NCBI RefSeq assembly: GCF_963855985.1
Contig: NC_087090.1
Location: 18,474,501 to 18,538,500, forward strand
DNA length: 64,000 nucleotides
Origin: Ostrinia nubilalis
Lineage: Eukaryota > Arthropoda > Insecta > Lepidoptera > Crambidae
Reading direction: 5' to 3'
Shown: positions 44,867 to 56,019 of the stretch, in pieces
How positions within the stretch are numbered: the first letter of the stretch is position 1
Layout of the letters: each line of letters begins with the position of its first letter
The notes under the pieces: generated by a model
Seen by the model: the letters and a program-made list of their open reading frames with translations, nothing else
What the model was told of the DNA's origin: nothing
Database searches by the model: none
Made by a program: the position numbers and the translations under genes

Positions 44867-45207
44867 TCTATGGTCTAGTGGTAAGACCACCTGCTTCAGA
44901 CGCAGAGTGATTTCTAGTGGGGGCAGATTTTTCTGTTCGGTTTGGTAGGTGGTAGGGCTTGTTCTAAGTCCGCCTGGCCAGCTACAGCCATCTTACCTAA
45001 GTCTGTCGCCATAACAACAATGTTAACATCATTATTGTGTTCCGGCAATTAGAGGTAAGATTCCAGGTAAGAAGCCAGAACGTAAGAGGCCAGTTCCTCC
45101 GTCTTTGAGGATTCCGGGCGAAGTTCGCTTCCACCTTCGGCCTGATCGTGACTTACCATCAGGTGAGATACAGGCCAAGAGCTTCATTGTTGTGGATAAA
45201 AAAAAAC
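44867..45207 (+). mobile_element. tRNA-derived SINE with poly(A)
   Basis: Head TCTATGGTCTAGTGGTAAGA resembles a Pol III A box. Body CAGATTTTTCTGTTCGGTTT and GTCTGTCGCCATAACAACA is shared with the SINE at 51079. The 3' part has CTTACCATCAGGTGAGATAC and ends in an A-run at 45198-45207. The B box is eroded in this copy. Confidence 0.75.
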
Positions 45208-46836
45208 CGGCCAAGTGCGAGTCGGGCTCGCACACCGAGGGTTCCGCCGTACAAACGTAGCGGTTTACAATTTATGACGTATTAAATCAAATTACTTACT
45301 TGATTCCGTTGCGAGTAGTGGCGAATTTCAAAATATGCGGTATGATTATTTTTTATTTATTTATTTTTCCTATATTTGCATTAGGTAGGTCCAATTTCGA
45401 GAAGGAGGTCAATCGTCGAATCCAACTCGGCTGGGCAGCGTTCGGGAAACTACGCAACATCTTTTCGTCCAAAATACCCCAGTGCCTGAAGACGAAAGTC
45501 TACAACCAATGTGTGTTACCTGTGATGACTTATGGCTCGGAAACGTGGCCCCTCACTATAGGCCTTATACAGAAGCTCAAAGTTGCACAGCGTGCTATGG
45601 AGAGGGCTATGCTCGGTGTTTCTTTACGAGATCGAATCAGAAATGAGGAGATCCGTAAACGAACTAAAGTCGCTGACATAGCCCGACGGATCAGCAAGCT
45701 GAAGTGGCAGTGGGCAGGGCACATAGTACGCAGAACTGACGGCCGATGGGGCAGCAAGGTTCTGGAATGGAGGCCACGTACCGGAAAACGCAGCGTGGGA
45801 CGTCCACCCACAAGGTGGACCGACGACCTGATAAAGGTAGCGGGAAGGCGCTGGATGCAGGCCGCTACCAACCGTGCGATGTGGAAGTCATTGGGGGAGG
45901 CCTATGTTCAGCAGGAGACGTCCTGTGGCTGAAATGATGATATTTGCATTAAAGGTAGGTACCTACCTCAGCGTTTTGAATTTTTACGTTGATTTAGAAT
46001 TTCTCACAGCTTAGAGGCAATTAGATTTAAGAAGTGTTTGATATGAATTTCAACTTTAATATCTCTACGCGTTCATGTGAAAAAGGGTAGGTAGTAAGTT
46101 TATAATTATTAAAAAAATATTTTATGTCATGTAAGCAAAAATAATATTTTAAATTTTATATAACTTCAAATTTATCATTTTCGCAATTTTTCCTTTATCT
46201 GTACTATATAACGTTGCTTCGTGCCGAATTTCAAGATTCTGAGTTCACAGGAAGTACCTTGTAGGTTTTGATTCCCTAGCGAGTGACGGAAATTCGTCTA
46301 AGGTGTCGGTATAAACTGCTGTATCTTTTGATCGCGTTAACTTAGAAGTTTGATTTCTTTACTTCTTAAAGGGACAATAGATCTAGGTATTTGGTATAAA
46401 TTTCAATTTGATACCTTTATTCGTTCGTGAGAAATAAGGTAGTAAGTTTCATTTTATTAAAATATTTTTATTATATTATATAACTAAAAAAATGAAATTT
46501 TCGCAATTTTTCCTATATTTGCATTATATGGCAATGCTTTCTGCCAAATTTCAAGATTCTGAGTTTACGGGAAGTATCCTGTAGGTTTTGATTCCTTTGC
46601 GAGTGTCGAAAATTTGTTGAAAATATCGACATAATCGGCTGTATCTTTTGATTGGCTTGGCTTAGAAGTTTGATATTTTCACAGCTTAAAGGGACAATAG
46701 ACCTGAGTATTTCATGTGAATTCCAGCTTGATACGTTCACGCGTTCTTGAGATAAAGGGTCTTGACAGACGGACGGACGGACAACAAAGTGATCCTATAA
46801 GGGTTCCGTTTTTTCCTTATGAGGTACGGAACCCTA
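45204..46836 (+). mobile_element. AGGGTTCCG element (MINE-2-like) with internal 320-bp tandem repeats
   Basis: Starts CCGGCCAAGTGCGAGTCGGG and GAGGGTTCCGCCGTAC; ends in GGACGGACGGACAACAAAG, then AAGGGTTCCG..CGGAACCCT, a terminal hairpin. These are hallmarks of the lepidopteran MINE-2 class, which carries a hitchhiking GTCY/GGAC microsatellite. The interior has about three units of roughly 320 bp (TCGCAATTTTTCCT at 46181 and 46501; first unit split by an RTE). It begins in the A-run of the SINE, matching the reported T/A-run target preference. Confidence 0.8.
45384..45939 (+). pseudogene. 5'-truncated RTE LINE ORF, C-terminal part
   Basis: An open frame continues from the host repeat into about 180 RTE codons: FEKEVNRRIQLGWAAFGKL, VYNQCVLPVMTYGSETW, MERAMLGVSLRDRIRNEEI, WQWAGHIVRR, then GRPPTRWTDDL and EAYVQQETSCG before the stop and GATGAT tail. 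This is the region after the RT catalytic core, so it has no enzyme activity. Flanked by ATATTTGCATTA at 45372-45383 and 45940-45951 (TSD). It lies within the first tandem unit of the MINE-2-like element. Confidence 0.88.
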
Positions 46837-48409
46837 AAAATCCATAAAAACGATTAAAAACTTTTCACAATAAAATACGTCATGTTTTCATTAACACGGC
46901 AAAAATCATATGGCCGATATTCAATTAATTTAATTGCTTATCGCTGAGTGTAGCAATTACAGAGTTCAAAGAATACTTTACGAAATATGAGGGTGGTGCA
47001 ATTTACCCACCAGTACAATATACCGAACTTTCCCCTATATGTCATAATAAAACTGAAAACGTAAAAACCAATTAGTCCCATTAGAACCATTTTCGACTTC
47101 CACACGGACAAAGTCGAGGCAAAATTATTGTAATTAATAAATAAGTTAGTGAATGAATTGTTCTCTAATGTATAGCAGCACCAATAATTTAGCAAGACTA
47201 AGACAGAATGAAAACTATCTAGTTTTAACTAATTAAAACTAAAGATCTACTTGATACCACATGCACTTAAGTAATACTTCATCAAGTGAATTTTAAGTGT
47301 AAGTTAAATCTAATGTTTCTTAACTAATACTATGTAAAGTATAACTTGACTCAACTCTTTCTTTACTAAACTTACAAATTCAAAATCTTCTTTACTCTTG
47401 CTACATTAAGACAAATTAGAATTACCGCCATTATGAGCTATGTGTAACAAAAAATAAATCAGAAATTAACCAATAATGTCATAACAAGAGGACATTTAAA
47501 TTTAAGTACGTCTTTGTTACACTATTTCTAGTTGCATAAATGACTAAGAATGTTTGCATAAAATAAAATATTATTTTATAACCTCAAACTTTTATTTATA
47601 CAATACGATTTCGTAATATTTTATTGATCTTATTAGGTTTTTTTCAAGGCCCTCCTGTTTTATAACATTATCCATTGATTTTACACGAGAAACCACATTG
47701 CGTTTTATATTTCCTATGCAAAAATGACATTCACGGTCTTTTCTAGACATAATATAAATTAGTTATTAAAATAATATAATCGCCATTTTCATTAACCTTT
47801 ATCTAAAGTTGATTTAGTGTTAAAGATCACAATGTTTTCTAAATTAAAGTTCCTCTTTAATAAAAAGTGTCTTACATAGTTCTTCATGAAGTTAAATAAA
47901 CCTTAGCTCTAAAAATAATTGTTAGTCTTAAATAAGTATTCAAGATATCTTCAACTCTATTTCCTTGCCTACAGTCATACTACAAGATGTATTATAGTAA
48001 TTGTTTAGAAATTCTTAAAACTACACTCTTAATTAGGGTTTAAGTCTGCCTTAAGCGTTGTCTTAACTCTGTCTCAGTGATTTCCAAAGGATTGTGCCCT
48101 TTTTTGCTTACCATTGTCTTGGGGGATAACTTCAAGATTTCTTGGGTGCGACTATTGTCTTGGCCAAGACAACGGCTGGAATTAGTCTATTAGTCTTCAA
48201 GATATCTTCAATGCCTTATGAAGATAATCTGATGCTACTTGGGCTGTGAGGTCTACTATGCTTGAAAATATTTCTTGCGGTCGACTGCAAGGTGCAGTTT
48301 AGAAGAGTGCAATAAATCATTCTTAATTTTCAATCATTCTGTTCAGTTTATTTAACTCTCGCGGGCTACCAAAATAGTCTTCGCGGTCGACCTTTTGGCC
48401 ATCATTGTT

Positions 48410-48714
48410 ATTGACCATGCTCTGTTTTACAGCAAATTATGCACTGTTTTACAACTTTTAGAGTAATACGTGTTTCTAAATATATTTTGTACTAAAACTT
48501 GGTATAAAAAAAACTTGAATTATGGACCAAACTATCCGCTGCCTTGCCTTGCTTCCTTGTGTTGACTTAATACCGATAGAGGTTTGTGACCGTTTTTATC
48601 CTCAATAAATAAACGTAATACGACATTGCAGACGTTGACCCTAAACACAACGAATGTTTACATTTGTAAACCACTCAAGAAAAAGATTTAAAGGTAGGTT
48701 GTTCTTAAAATACT
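48410..48714. other. Unannotated
   Basis: No features recognised. Confidence 0.35.
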
Positions 48715-48841
48715 TAGAATGGGTTGCACCATCTTACTTTGACTTTAACAAACGTCAAAAACCTGTCAAACTCCATACAAAAAACGCCGGTTACTGGTAA
48801 AGTTACCGTTGATGTTAGGTACTTGGTGCAACTCAGCCTTA
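48715..48841 (-). mobile_element. TA-flanked MITE (GTTGCACCA family)
   Basis: TGGGTTGCACCATCTTACTT to TTGGTGCAACTCAGCCTTA, with the ACTCCATACAAAAAACGCCG core. Reverse orientation relative to 62550-62672. Confidence 0.78.
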
Positions 48842-49047
48842 AATGTTACTTATTTAAAATAGGTAAAGGCAATCACCATAACAAATGTTCGTAAGCCTGC
48901 CACAAGTAAAGCTGGGGTTCGCTCCTACTTATTATTAACGGGACTATTCCCACCTCTCGTTCCCAACACTGCAACTCCTGTGTAGCCAGGAACTGCAGCT
49001 TGACCGCCACAGAAACCCAACCAATGAAGGTCAAGTTTGTCCCGGGG

Positions 49048-49095
49048 GAAAGTTAAACTTTCATTATACTTATATTATAATGAAAGTTTAACTTT
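49048..49095. repeat. Hairpin, AGTTAAACTTTCATTATA arms
   Basis: AGTTAAACTTTCATTATA and TATAATGAAAGTTTAACT are perfect complements across CTTATAT. Too short and AT-rich to call a terminator or miRNA precursor. Confidence 0.7.
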
Positions 49096-49823
49096 ATAGT
49101 AAGGGTCAGTCCTCGATCCGGGCAAATGACTGCGATTGGTCCGGGTCCCGTACCTACATCAGAATTATTCGCGAACATAACCCACAGACCAGCTCGTTTG
49201 TTGCAAACAAGCAATCGGTATACACCGCGAAATCAATTACGTGGGACCGTTTCTAATACAGAAATAAATTGTATAATATGACAAATGTATCAGATTGATA
49301 TTAGGTTACCGTCATGTCAAAAACGCTATAACCTCTACAAAAGTAGGCCGTATTGATTGAATTATGTTGTGTGCTACAGCGGAACATTTTTCAAGCTTAA
49401 ATTAATATCAGAAGAACAAGAGGAGTTCGAAGTTAAGGTTTTTTTTTATAAATATTAACTGTTATTTCTATAATATTCTTGGGTAAATCTAGCTCCAGCG
49501 CTTAAACCTAAGCCTCCCACGTAAAGTCTACAACACGTGATAATATAATATTTATAATAATGCCGTCAACCCACATGAATTCAATGACCTGAAATTTAAA
49601 GGCATATTAGTCGATACTACCGAGAAATTTTATTACAGACAGATTCAGCCGTTTCGTAAAGGAACAGATCCCTAGATTTCTTGGAAAAGTAGTGTAATAA
49701 ATTCTCCATCGTGTGATATAACGACCTTTTGTAGACGCGAATGAACCTAAATTACTTTTCCAAGTAATACATCTACAATCATATTACTGTGTGTAGTTTT
49801 TTATTTATTTAGTACTATTTTTT

Positions 49824-49935
49824 GCCCGTGGCTTCGCCTGAATTGTCGTCTATCACAGAATGTCTATCCATCCATATTCTGTAGCTTATGTTTATCAGGA
49901 ATAATGTAGAATTCTAATAGCGAAAGAATTTTTTC
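49824..49935 (+). mobile_element. Diverged GCGGCTTCGCC-type repeat
   Basis: TTTGCCCGTGGCTTCGCCTG and GTCTATCACAGAATGTC match the start of the 28383 family loosely. The right half is not recognisable. Confidence 0.5.
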
Positions 49936-51078
49936 AGTAGTTTCAATACAAACACACAATCAAATGTAATCCTCATTATATCTCTAGGTAAAATTAGTGT
50001 AGAGCGTACCTACATACGAGTAAAGTCTTGATGAATTGTTTGTATAAAATCTTGTGAGTGAACTACACATATTTAATTAATGTAACATTGCAAAATTTTA
50101 ACGATATCTCTTTGCATAATAATGTGAATATGTACGAATAGAAAGGAAAGTAAAATGGATCTGCATAAAAATGTACACCAAATGCGAAATTTCCTGCAGT
50201 ACACCGTACTACAAAACCAATAGATCACCCTTTGAAAATATTGGAAACACTGCAAAAAATCCAGGGATACTCAATTGTATTTTATTGTGGCAACACAAGA
50301 AGTGTGGGCCGGGCATCCGAAAGTCGTTTGCACGAGTGAACTCGGGCGCCGGTGTTTTTGCGCCGGAGCCGTACACCCGACAGGGATTGCCGTCCGCCGG
50401 CGCAAGCCGTTTTTGTCGCCGGCACAATACATGTCTTTGCTCCTTTTTTGGCTGATCGAAGCCGTGTTTGAAGGCACGGTTCTATTGTCATAAGAAACAA
50501 ATTAGTATGCACACATAACGAGTGATTTAGCTATCGGATAAACAAGAGCAAAAAGCTACAACTGTTTTGAATATCTCTTAGGTGAGTTATGCGTGCGCCT
50601 AAATTGAAACTCTACCACATTCTGAATATTGGATATTCTCTTAATTTATGCTGTAACGATTGAAACTATTTTTAATTCGTGATTATGAATCATGTTTCTG
50701 TAAATTTTCTTTCACGTCAAAACACGCTCCACCAAGATCGAAGAACAACAACGCTTTGTGTATCCGCGTCCGCAACATATTTACTGGTACAACAATAAAT
50801 CTGCTTATCTCATAAAATTCTTACATGTAACAATGCAACAAAGGAAATCGGCCCCGACCCCAAATGTTATTGATTTACGTTTTATGAGTTATTCTTATTT
50901 ACGGCTGTAAACGGTATTGTTTGACATCGAAAACTATTTCCGCGCCAAGAAAAAATATGGGGAAGTGTATTAAATTGCTCAATTGAATGGAAACTTCATT
51001 TCGATGTGTTCAGGTGATTTTCCTTTTTGTTATTGGAGTCCAATGGAACACGAAAGAAGAAAATTACATAAAAATTTA

Positions 51079-51410
51079 ACCGCCTCTGTGGTTAGTGGTA
51101 AGACCACCTGCTTCAGACCCAGAGGTCCCGGGTTAGAATCCCAGTGGGGGCAGATTTTTCTGTTCGGTTTGGTTGATGGTAGGGCTTGTTCTAAAGGTTC
51201 GGCCAAACCTGACTGAACCTTAAGTCCGCCTGGCTAGCTACCGCCATCTTATCTAAGTCTGTCGCCATAACAACATCGTTAATAGTATTGTTGTGTTAGA
51301 GGTAAGTCAGCTATTTTGACAGTAAGAGGTAAGACAGCCAGTTTCTCTGTGTGTATGTTTGAAGTCTTCACTTAGCAAGAGACTTAATACAACGTCGGGC
51401 ATTCAAATCC
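51079..51410 (+). mobile_element. tRNA-derived SINE
   Basis: The head (about 51083-51153) has A-box-like TGGTTAGTGGTAAGACC and B-box-like CCGGGTTAGAATCCCAG (consensus GGTTCGAATCC with C to A). The body matches the SINE at 44867 (GGGGGCAGATTTTTCTGTTC, TCTGTCGCCATAACAACA). A second B-box-like GGCATTCAAATCCCAG occurs at about 51397, perhaps a dimeric structure. Confidence 0.75.
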
Positions 51411-53251
51411 CAGCCTTGGACCAAAACAACAAATAACCGTTTCTACTAATGACCTTTTTGTGCACTGACGACTCAAGTAGCCAATCCTGGGATTGGGAGA
51501 GCTCGAACAGATTAATATGCAAATGGCGAATCCGCGGCGAGGCCGATTCGATGTCCGGGCCAGCCATTAGTGTGCTTTAATTAATTCTGCCCTCGTACAG
51601 TAAGAACAAAACAGTATTTACAGGTCATTTCAAAGGTTTACAGGACCAGATTATTTCACTAATGTTGATAAATTAATTCAATATTCCGAAGTCAGCAAGA
51701 GAAAGTAAACTATTCATAATAGTATAACTCTCAGTTCGATAACTGTTGTTTAGCTGGACTCTTAACTTTATAACGATCATAATGCTCTTGTACCTACTAA
51801 CGGTTTCATTCATCAAACCATAAAGTGTGAAATCTTCATGGATCTTTCCTAATTTTTCATTAAGTTAGTGACTACAAACTTTTTAGCAATCTCATCTAGC
51901 TGTGGTTTAAAAACAAACGTTTGAAGAATTTCAATTACTGAAATACCTACTGAACTGTGTTTTATTAAGTCAAAGCCTCCAGCCGTATTAATATCTTATT
52001 TCAAATAGATACTGCGGCTGTGACTTTTCGGTTCTCCAATTAGTCTGTTCTCGCACGTTTTATTTGCGCCAAGCTTTATCATTTCCAAATGAAAATTCAT
52101 TTTGGACAACCTCGTTTCGGGCCGAAATTAAAAACTGGCACAATTTAATTATACTTGAAGAGAAAAATGGTAAAAACAATTTAGATAGTGAAAATGGCAA
52201 CTAGGCAGCAAATTAAAATGAAATTGAGTTAATAATAATAGCAATATAATATCATCATCATTTAGCCCTTGGAAAAGCCTCTTTCCCGGACCATTATATT
52301 AACCGTAAATTATCCTCCTCTAGGGCTATCTAACTTGCTCTTGGATTTGTTTTAAATACTTGTCAGTAAATAGAAATGAACTGTAACGGACTGCCCTGTG
52401 TTATCTTTTTTATGCAGAATAAGGCCGCAATTGCACCTGATGTTAAGTGAGATACAGTCTAGGGTGGTTTAAAGTTTTTGTAGATTTCAAAATAGATCAC
52501 ACCTTACTTATTGCAAAAGTTTATTCGACATCCGTCTAGTTTCCTAAAAAGTACCTACAGTAGATAGTACATACACTCGCAATTATGTTACGCTTTTGTA
52601 ATATACTAAAAATATTACTTAAAAATATTAATCATGACTGCACAAAACCTTCACGGCAATTTCAAACAAGTCCAAAAGGGGAAACAGAAGTTTTTACAAA
52701 TCGGCAAATTGGCCTCCAAAGCGGTTCTATAATTGAAAGGCTGGAGTACAGAAGTTTCATATTTTTGCAAGTTGTTATTTAGACACGAACGTAGTGATGC
52801 AGGTCGTCACTTGACTATCGATAGTGTAATATTTTATTATTCTGTACCTACTCGCGAAATTCAGAATGGCACGAATGTTTGTCTGAAAATGCTGTTCTAT
52901 TCAAGACAGAGAGAATAGTACATAGTGCTCTTGGCATGGACTCATTGTCATTTTCAGCTGGCCGTGTCAAGTGAAAAGGAAAATATTTATTGCCAGATCA
53001 AGTAGTACGAAACAAAAGACAGACCTCCACACTAGGCATTGCCTGTCCTGTGGAGGAAGGAATTACGATTTACAAGTAGTAGGTATTAGTACGGCTAAGC
53101 AGAAGTGCAATATATGATACTTTTGCTTACATACGTTTCAGTAATTAAACTTACTTCAATTTATCCTTTGATTCAATTAATTTTACAAATAGGTTTAATC
53201 GCTCATTATCATGGTCAATCGTGGGTTAAGCTTTCACGTCAACCTATCAAA
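51411..53251. other. Unannotated; candidate regulatory patch 51460-51590
   Basis: The patch combines GC-rich words with ATGCAAAT, CCATTAG and TTTAATTAATT, which are POU and homeodomain-type motifs. TGCACCTGATGTTAAGTGAG (about 52433) is a common lepidopteran repeat fragment, also in the SINE at 44867. Confidence 0.35.
51517..51524 (+). promoter_or_regulatory. Octamer motif ATGCAAAT
   Basis: Perfect POU-factor octamer within a GC-richer patch ending in TTTAATTAATTC. Binding is not demonstrated. Confidence 0.3.
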
Positions 53252-53259
53252 TATCGATA
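53252..53259. promoter_or_regulatory. DRE-type motif TATCGATA
   Basis: Followed 12 bases later by a second GTATCGATAT. Paired DRE motifs occur at insect housekeeping promoters, but no gene start can be assigned downstream. Confidence 0.25.
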
Positions 53260-55356
53260 GCCCGTATCGATATATTGTCCGACACTAGAAAAAGTTAGTG
53301 CAAGCGCAAGCGGTTCAATTAAAGCGAAGAAACAGTAAGCCAACTCGTTGTTCGCTTGAAATTCATAAATTAATTTAGCTTTCAATTCCTTCCGGTAACC
53401 GTGTCTGTTCACTTCAGAATTTTGTTAAGTTAAACATATATTTCATCAAACAAAAGCTATCTTGACGAAATTAATTATGAAATGGAAAAGAAAATATGCT
53501 TTTATGATGATATACCTACTAAGTATTTTAACGCTTGCTACGTTGTATTTTGAATTTTTGACGAGTACTTAATTGGACTGATCCATTACGTTTTTGAACG
53601 CTACTTTTTTATGAAAACACCCTCCCTAAACCAAACATAATAAGGCAATTAGAAGTAGGTACCTGACGACATCGAGCCATCCCACTACCCAAAGGGAGTC
53701 GGTGGGGGTGCGACGAGGGGGCAGCGGCGCCGAGCCACCGCTTGGCTATGAGCCACCGCCGGCCACGAGCCACCGCCGGCCGGCCACCGCTCCGCTGGGC
53801 AGCCACGTGGCTAGTTACCTGTAGTACAAGAAGGGGAATAAGACTGTTGTTCTGTGACGACATTGTTGTCACAATATCCACTCATTCACAAATAACGGGA
53901 AAAAGCAATAATGTGGCCAAGATGTCTTATGGTGTCCATGACTAGCATGGCTATTTATATTCTCAGGTATGGTTAATGGTTCAAATGAAATGTTTTTGTT
54001 TCCCATTGTTGAAGATCATGCTTGTAAGAAGCAAATTGTTTTCTACTGAATTTCACAATTAAATTTTTACTTTTCAGTTATCTTGAACATTTGACCTTTG
54101 GTGCGGCATTTAGTCTTTTACGACAAAAAACTGTTGTAATTTAATTATTTTAATAGTGCTTCAGTTACCTCCGTAGACCAGGTGCGTGGGTCGGCACTCG
54201 TGTATTGCGTTAATTCGAGTTACTAATTTGACATTTGAAATAAAGTTTTCCTCAATTAGGATTTCCTTAAAAGGGGCCATGATTGATGAATAATAAATCC
54301 GTGTTAAAAGGTAAGTGTAATTGATAATGTACCCGAAGAAGCGGCATTTCAGTCTGTTTCAAACACCAAAACCGAATTTTAGAATCGGAGCGCCATTAGG
54401 TTAATGATCATCAATCACAGCGATGACGACTGATCCCCGGCGCCTCGGGCTTACTTAGCATATCACTTTCTGATTAATTAGTCGAGATGCCTCTTTGTCT
54501 TCGAAGTTTGTGTCATTAGGTGGATGTAAGTCGATCGAGGGTATAACAGCAGCAAATAACCATACGTGCTATATCGTCTCTATTCTTTACAAATCTATCT
54601 TGTCTATAAAAAAAAAGAAAAACAAACATTTGGTAAACTATGTTTTTTTTTGTCGTTGGTCCTGAACTCCTGATTCACTTCAAAGTAACTAATAAAATAA
54701 ACAGTATACTCGTACATATAACAAGACAAAATCTGCCGGTCACCGAACGAGAGGCCGGGCGTGGTCAAGCGTCAGTGGCGGCGACATCAAAGGCCGGCGT
54801 TTGACTCCGCTTTGTGCGGCCGGTCACGGTGGCTCGCCGCCGTCGGCTGTCTTCAAAGTGACTTAAAACACTGCATTTTGTTTAAAATTTGAACTGAGAA
54901 TATTAATATTTGTTGGGTGATTTTAGGGAAAAGAGAAATTACCCCTGGCATGGTACCAGCGGTCATTTAGATGGGTACTTGTTTAAATCTTTTCATAATG
55001 TCTACCTACATTTCTTTAAATTAGACTCTGCAAAATCCGTAAATCTTTAAATTCATCAACTCAAAACCTGTACCTTCCATTCTTCAGCACAACAAGTGCA
55101 CTTAAAGCTACACGAGAGTCCACAAATGACTTCTCGTTGCGTGAAATCAACGGCAATTAGTCTGAAGAGCGATGCGGGTAGTTTGAGCGCGGGTAGCTCG
55201 CCCGTGTGGCTCGGCTCGTGCGCTCGCCGACCGGCGGAACGCGCGCGGTCGCTAGTGACCACAGCAGTTAGGGATGTCTGTTTGAATGCAGATGGTGACA
55301 ATCCTATTCAAAAGCTAAAAAAGTCGACTTCATCTACAGAACATATTATTACTGAA
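53260..55356. other. Unannotated
   Basis: GC-rich repetitive patch at 53720-53790 (GAGCCACCGCCGGCC repeated) and further GC-rich patches at 54400-54545, 54740-54850 and 55150-55270. The patch at 54400-54545 contains CTGATTAATTAGTCGAG and may be conserved non-coding DNA. Confidence 0.35.
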
Positions 55357-55440
55357 CACTTTCCCGGACAGTAAACCAGACACAATAAAAGTTTAATTGT
55401 TATCACGGCTATAGCAGTTCGCTGTCCAGGAAAGTGTTAA
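55357..55440. repeat. Inverted repeat AACACTTTCCCGGACAG
   Basis: AACACTTTCCCGGACAG at about 55357 is inverted, with one mismatch, as CTGTCCAGGAAAGTGTT ending about 55439. Could be TIRs of a small element. Confidence 0.6.
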
Positions 55441-55572
55441 GCAAATCTAAGTTTTAAAAAGGTGGTAAAACGTAAAGCTTCTCAGACTAAATTGTATCAA
55501 TCTAAAATCTGCGAGAAGACAATCAGATTTCCAATCCGTAACAAGAAAAACAGCTCAACAGAATTTCATAAA

Positions 55573-55692
55573 ATGGTTCATGAGCATAAAAAATTGCTGG
55601 TATTCTTATCAGTAATGTTAATTGTTATTCTTTTATTTGTATCCGAAAATGCCGAACAACACTACTCCAGCCAACCTGCTCATTACGGCTAA
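55573..55692 (+). CDS. Candidate 39-residue single-pass membrane microprotein
   Basis: ATG at 55573 opens MVHEHKK, then the hydrophobic run LLVFLSVMLIVILLFV, then SENAEQHYSSQPAHYG and TAA. A basic start, one membrane-length hydrophobic segment and a polar tail are what a short signal-anchored or secreted peptide looks like. The frame stays open upstream for 37 more codons (from 55462) without another ATG, so this could also be the end of a spliced exon. I recognise no family, and AT-rich DNA readily yields hydrophobic frames, so confidence is low. Confidence 0.2.
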   Translation: MVHEHKKLLVFLSVMLIVILLFVSENAEQHYSSQPAHYG

Positions 55693-55854
55693 GCGCGGCT
55701 CGATCTCAATAGAATGTGACTCGATCCGGTTAGAACTAGAATTTCTACCCCTTAGAGTGAAATAATTGGCTTTTGAAAAAAAAAGTCTACCTTAAGATAT
55801 ATTTAGATGAACATTTTAATCTATGTATTTTATCAAGAAATTAAGCTTAGGTTA

Positions 55855-56019
55855 CGCCTGTAGCACACCTCCGCCGCGAAACCATGACAGCGAAACGATT
55901 TCAATATAAAACTGCGCGTTTACTTCGTCACGTTGCTAATGTGGGGATGTGATTGCAGAGATGTATATTGAAATCGTTTCGCTGTCATGGTTCATGTTTC
56001 ATGAGTTGTGCTACAGGCG
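55855..56019. mobile_element. TTA-flanked MITE (CGCCTGTAGCACA)
   Basis: CGCCTGTAGCACA and TGTGCTACAGGCG ends, with longer internal inverted arms (ACCATGACAGCGAAACGATT and its complement). Flanked by TTA at 55852-55854 and 56020-56022. 165 bp; PIF/Harbinger-type by its TSD. Confidence 0.85.

Larger units (their letters stand above)
43092..48243. mobile_element. Large TIR element rich in TTAAG words, host to nested insertions
   Basis: CCCAAGTAGCA at 43092-43102 is perfectly inverted at 48233-48243, with CT outside both ends. Both termini (43100-43530 and 47200-48230) are unusually rich in TTAAG/CTTAA and CTTAAGT words, as in elements with subterminal transposase sites. The interior holds the piggyBac-like element, the SINE, the MINE-2-like element and an RTE copy. 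No transposase frame of its own. The 11-bp TIR could be coincidental, but the matching outer hAT halves support a single insertion. Confidence 0.5.
43068..48407. mobile_element. hAT-like element, split by a 5.15-kb insertion
   Basis: Left end CAGGGGTGGCCAAACTTTAG (43068) and a right-hand part from GTGAGGTCTACTATGCTTGA (48246) to about CGACCTTTTGGCCATCATTG (48407). The TIR pair GGTGGCCAAAC / TTTTGGCCATC is typical of hAT-type elements but eroded at the right. Everything between 43092 and 48243 is later insertion. Confidence 0.5.
48842..51078. other. Unannotated with small repeats
   Basis: Holds a perfect 18-19-bp hairpin (49048-49095) and a diverged repeat at 49824. A GC-rich patch at 50295-50440 produces overlapping frames on both strands that I do not accept as genes. 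Confidence 0.35.

Noticed and set aside
44880..44950. Functional tRNA gene
   Set aside because: The A-box-like head is followed by SINE body sequence; the cloverleaf and B box are not intact.
50171..50512. Gene in a cluster of six overlapping frames
   Set aside because: Frames are open in many phases on both strands because of base composition; none has recognisable content.
51083..51153. Functional tRNA gene
   Set aside because: The B box carries a C-to-A change, acceptor ends do not pair well, and the sequence continues into a SINE body shared with 44867.
55096..55374. 92-residue protein
   Set aside because: Composition follows a GC-rich patch, the end lies in an inverted repeat, and no homology is recognised.
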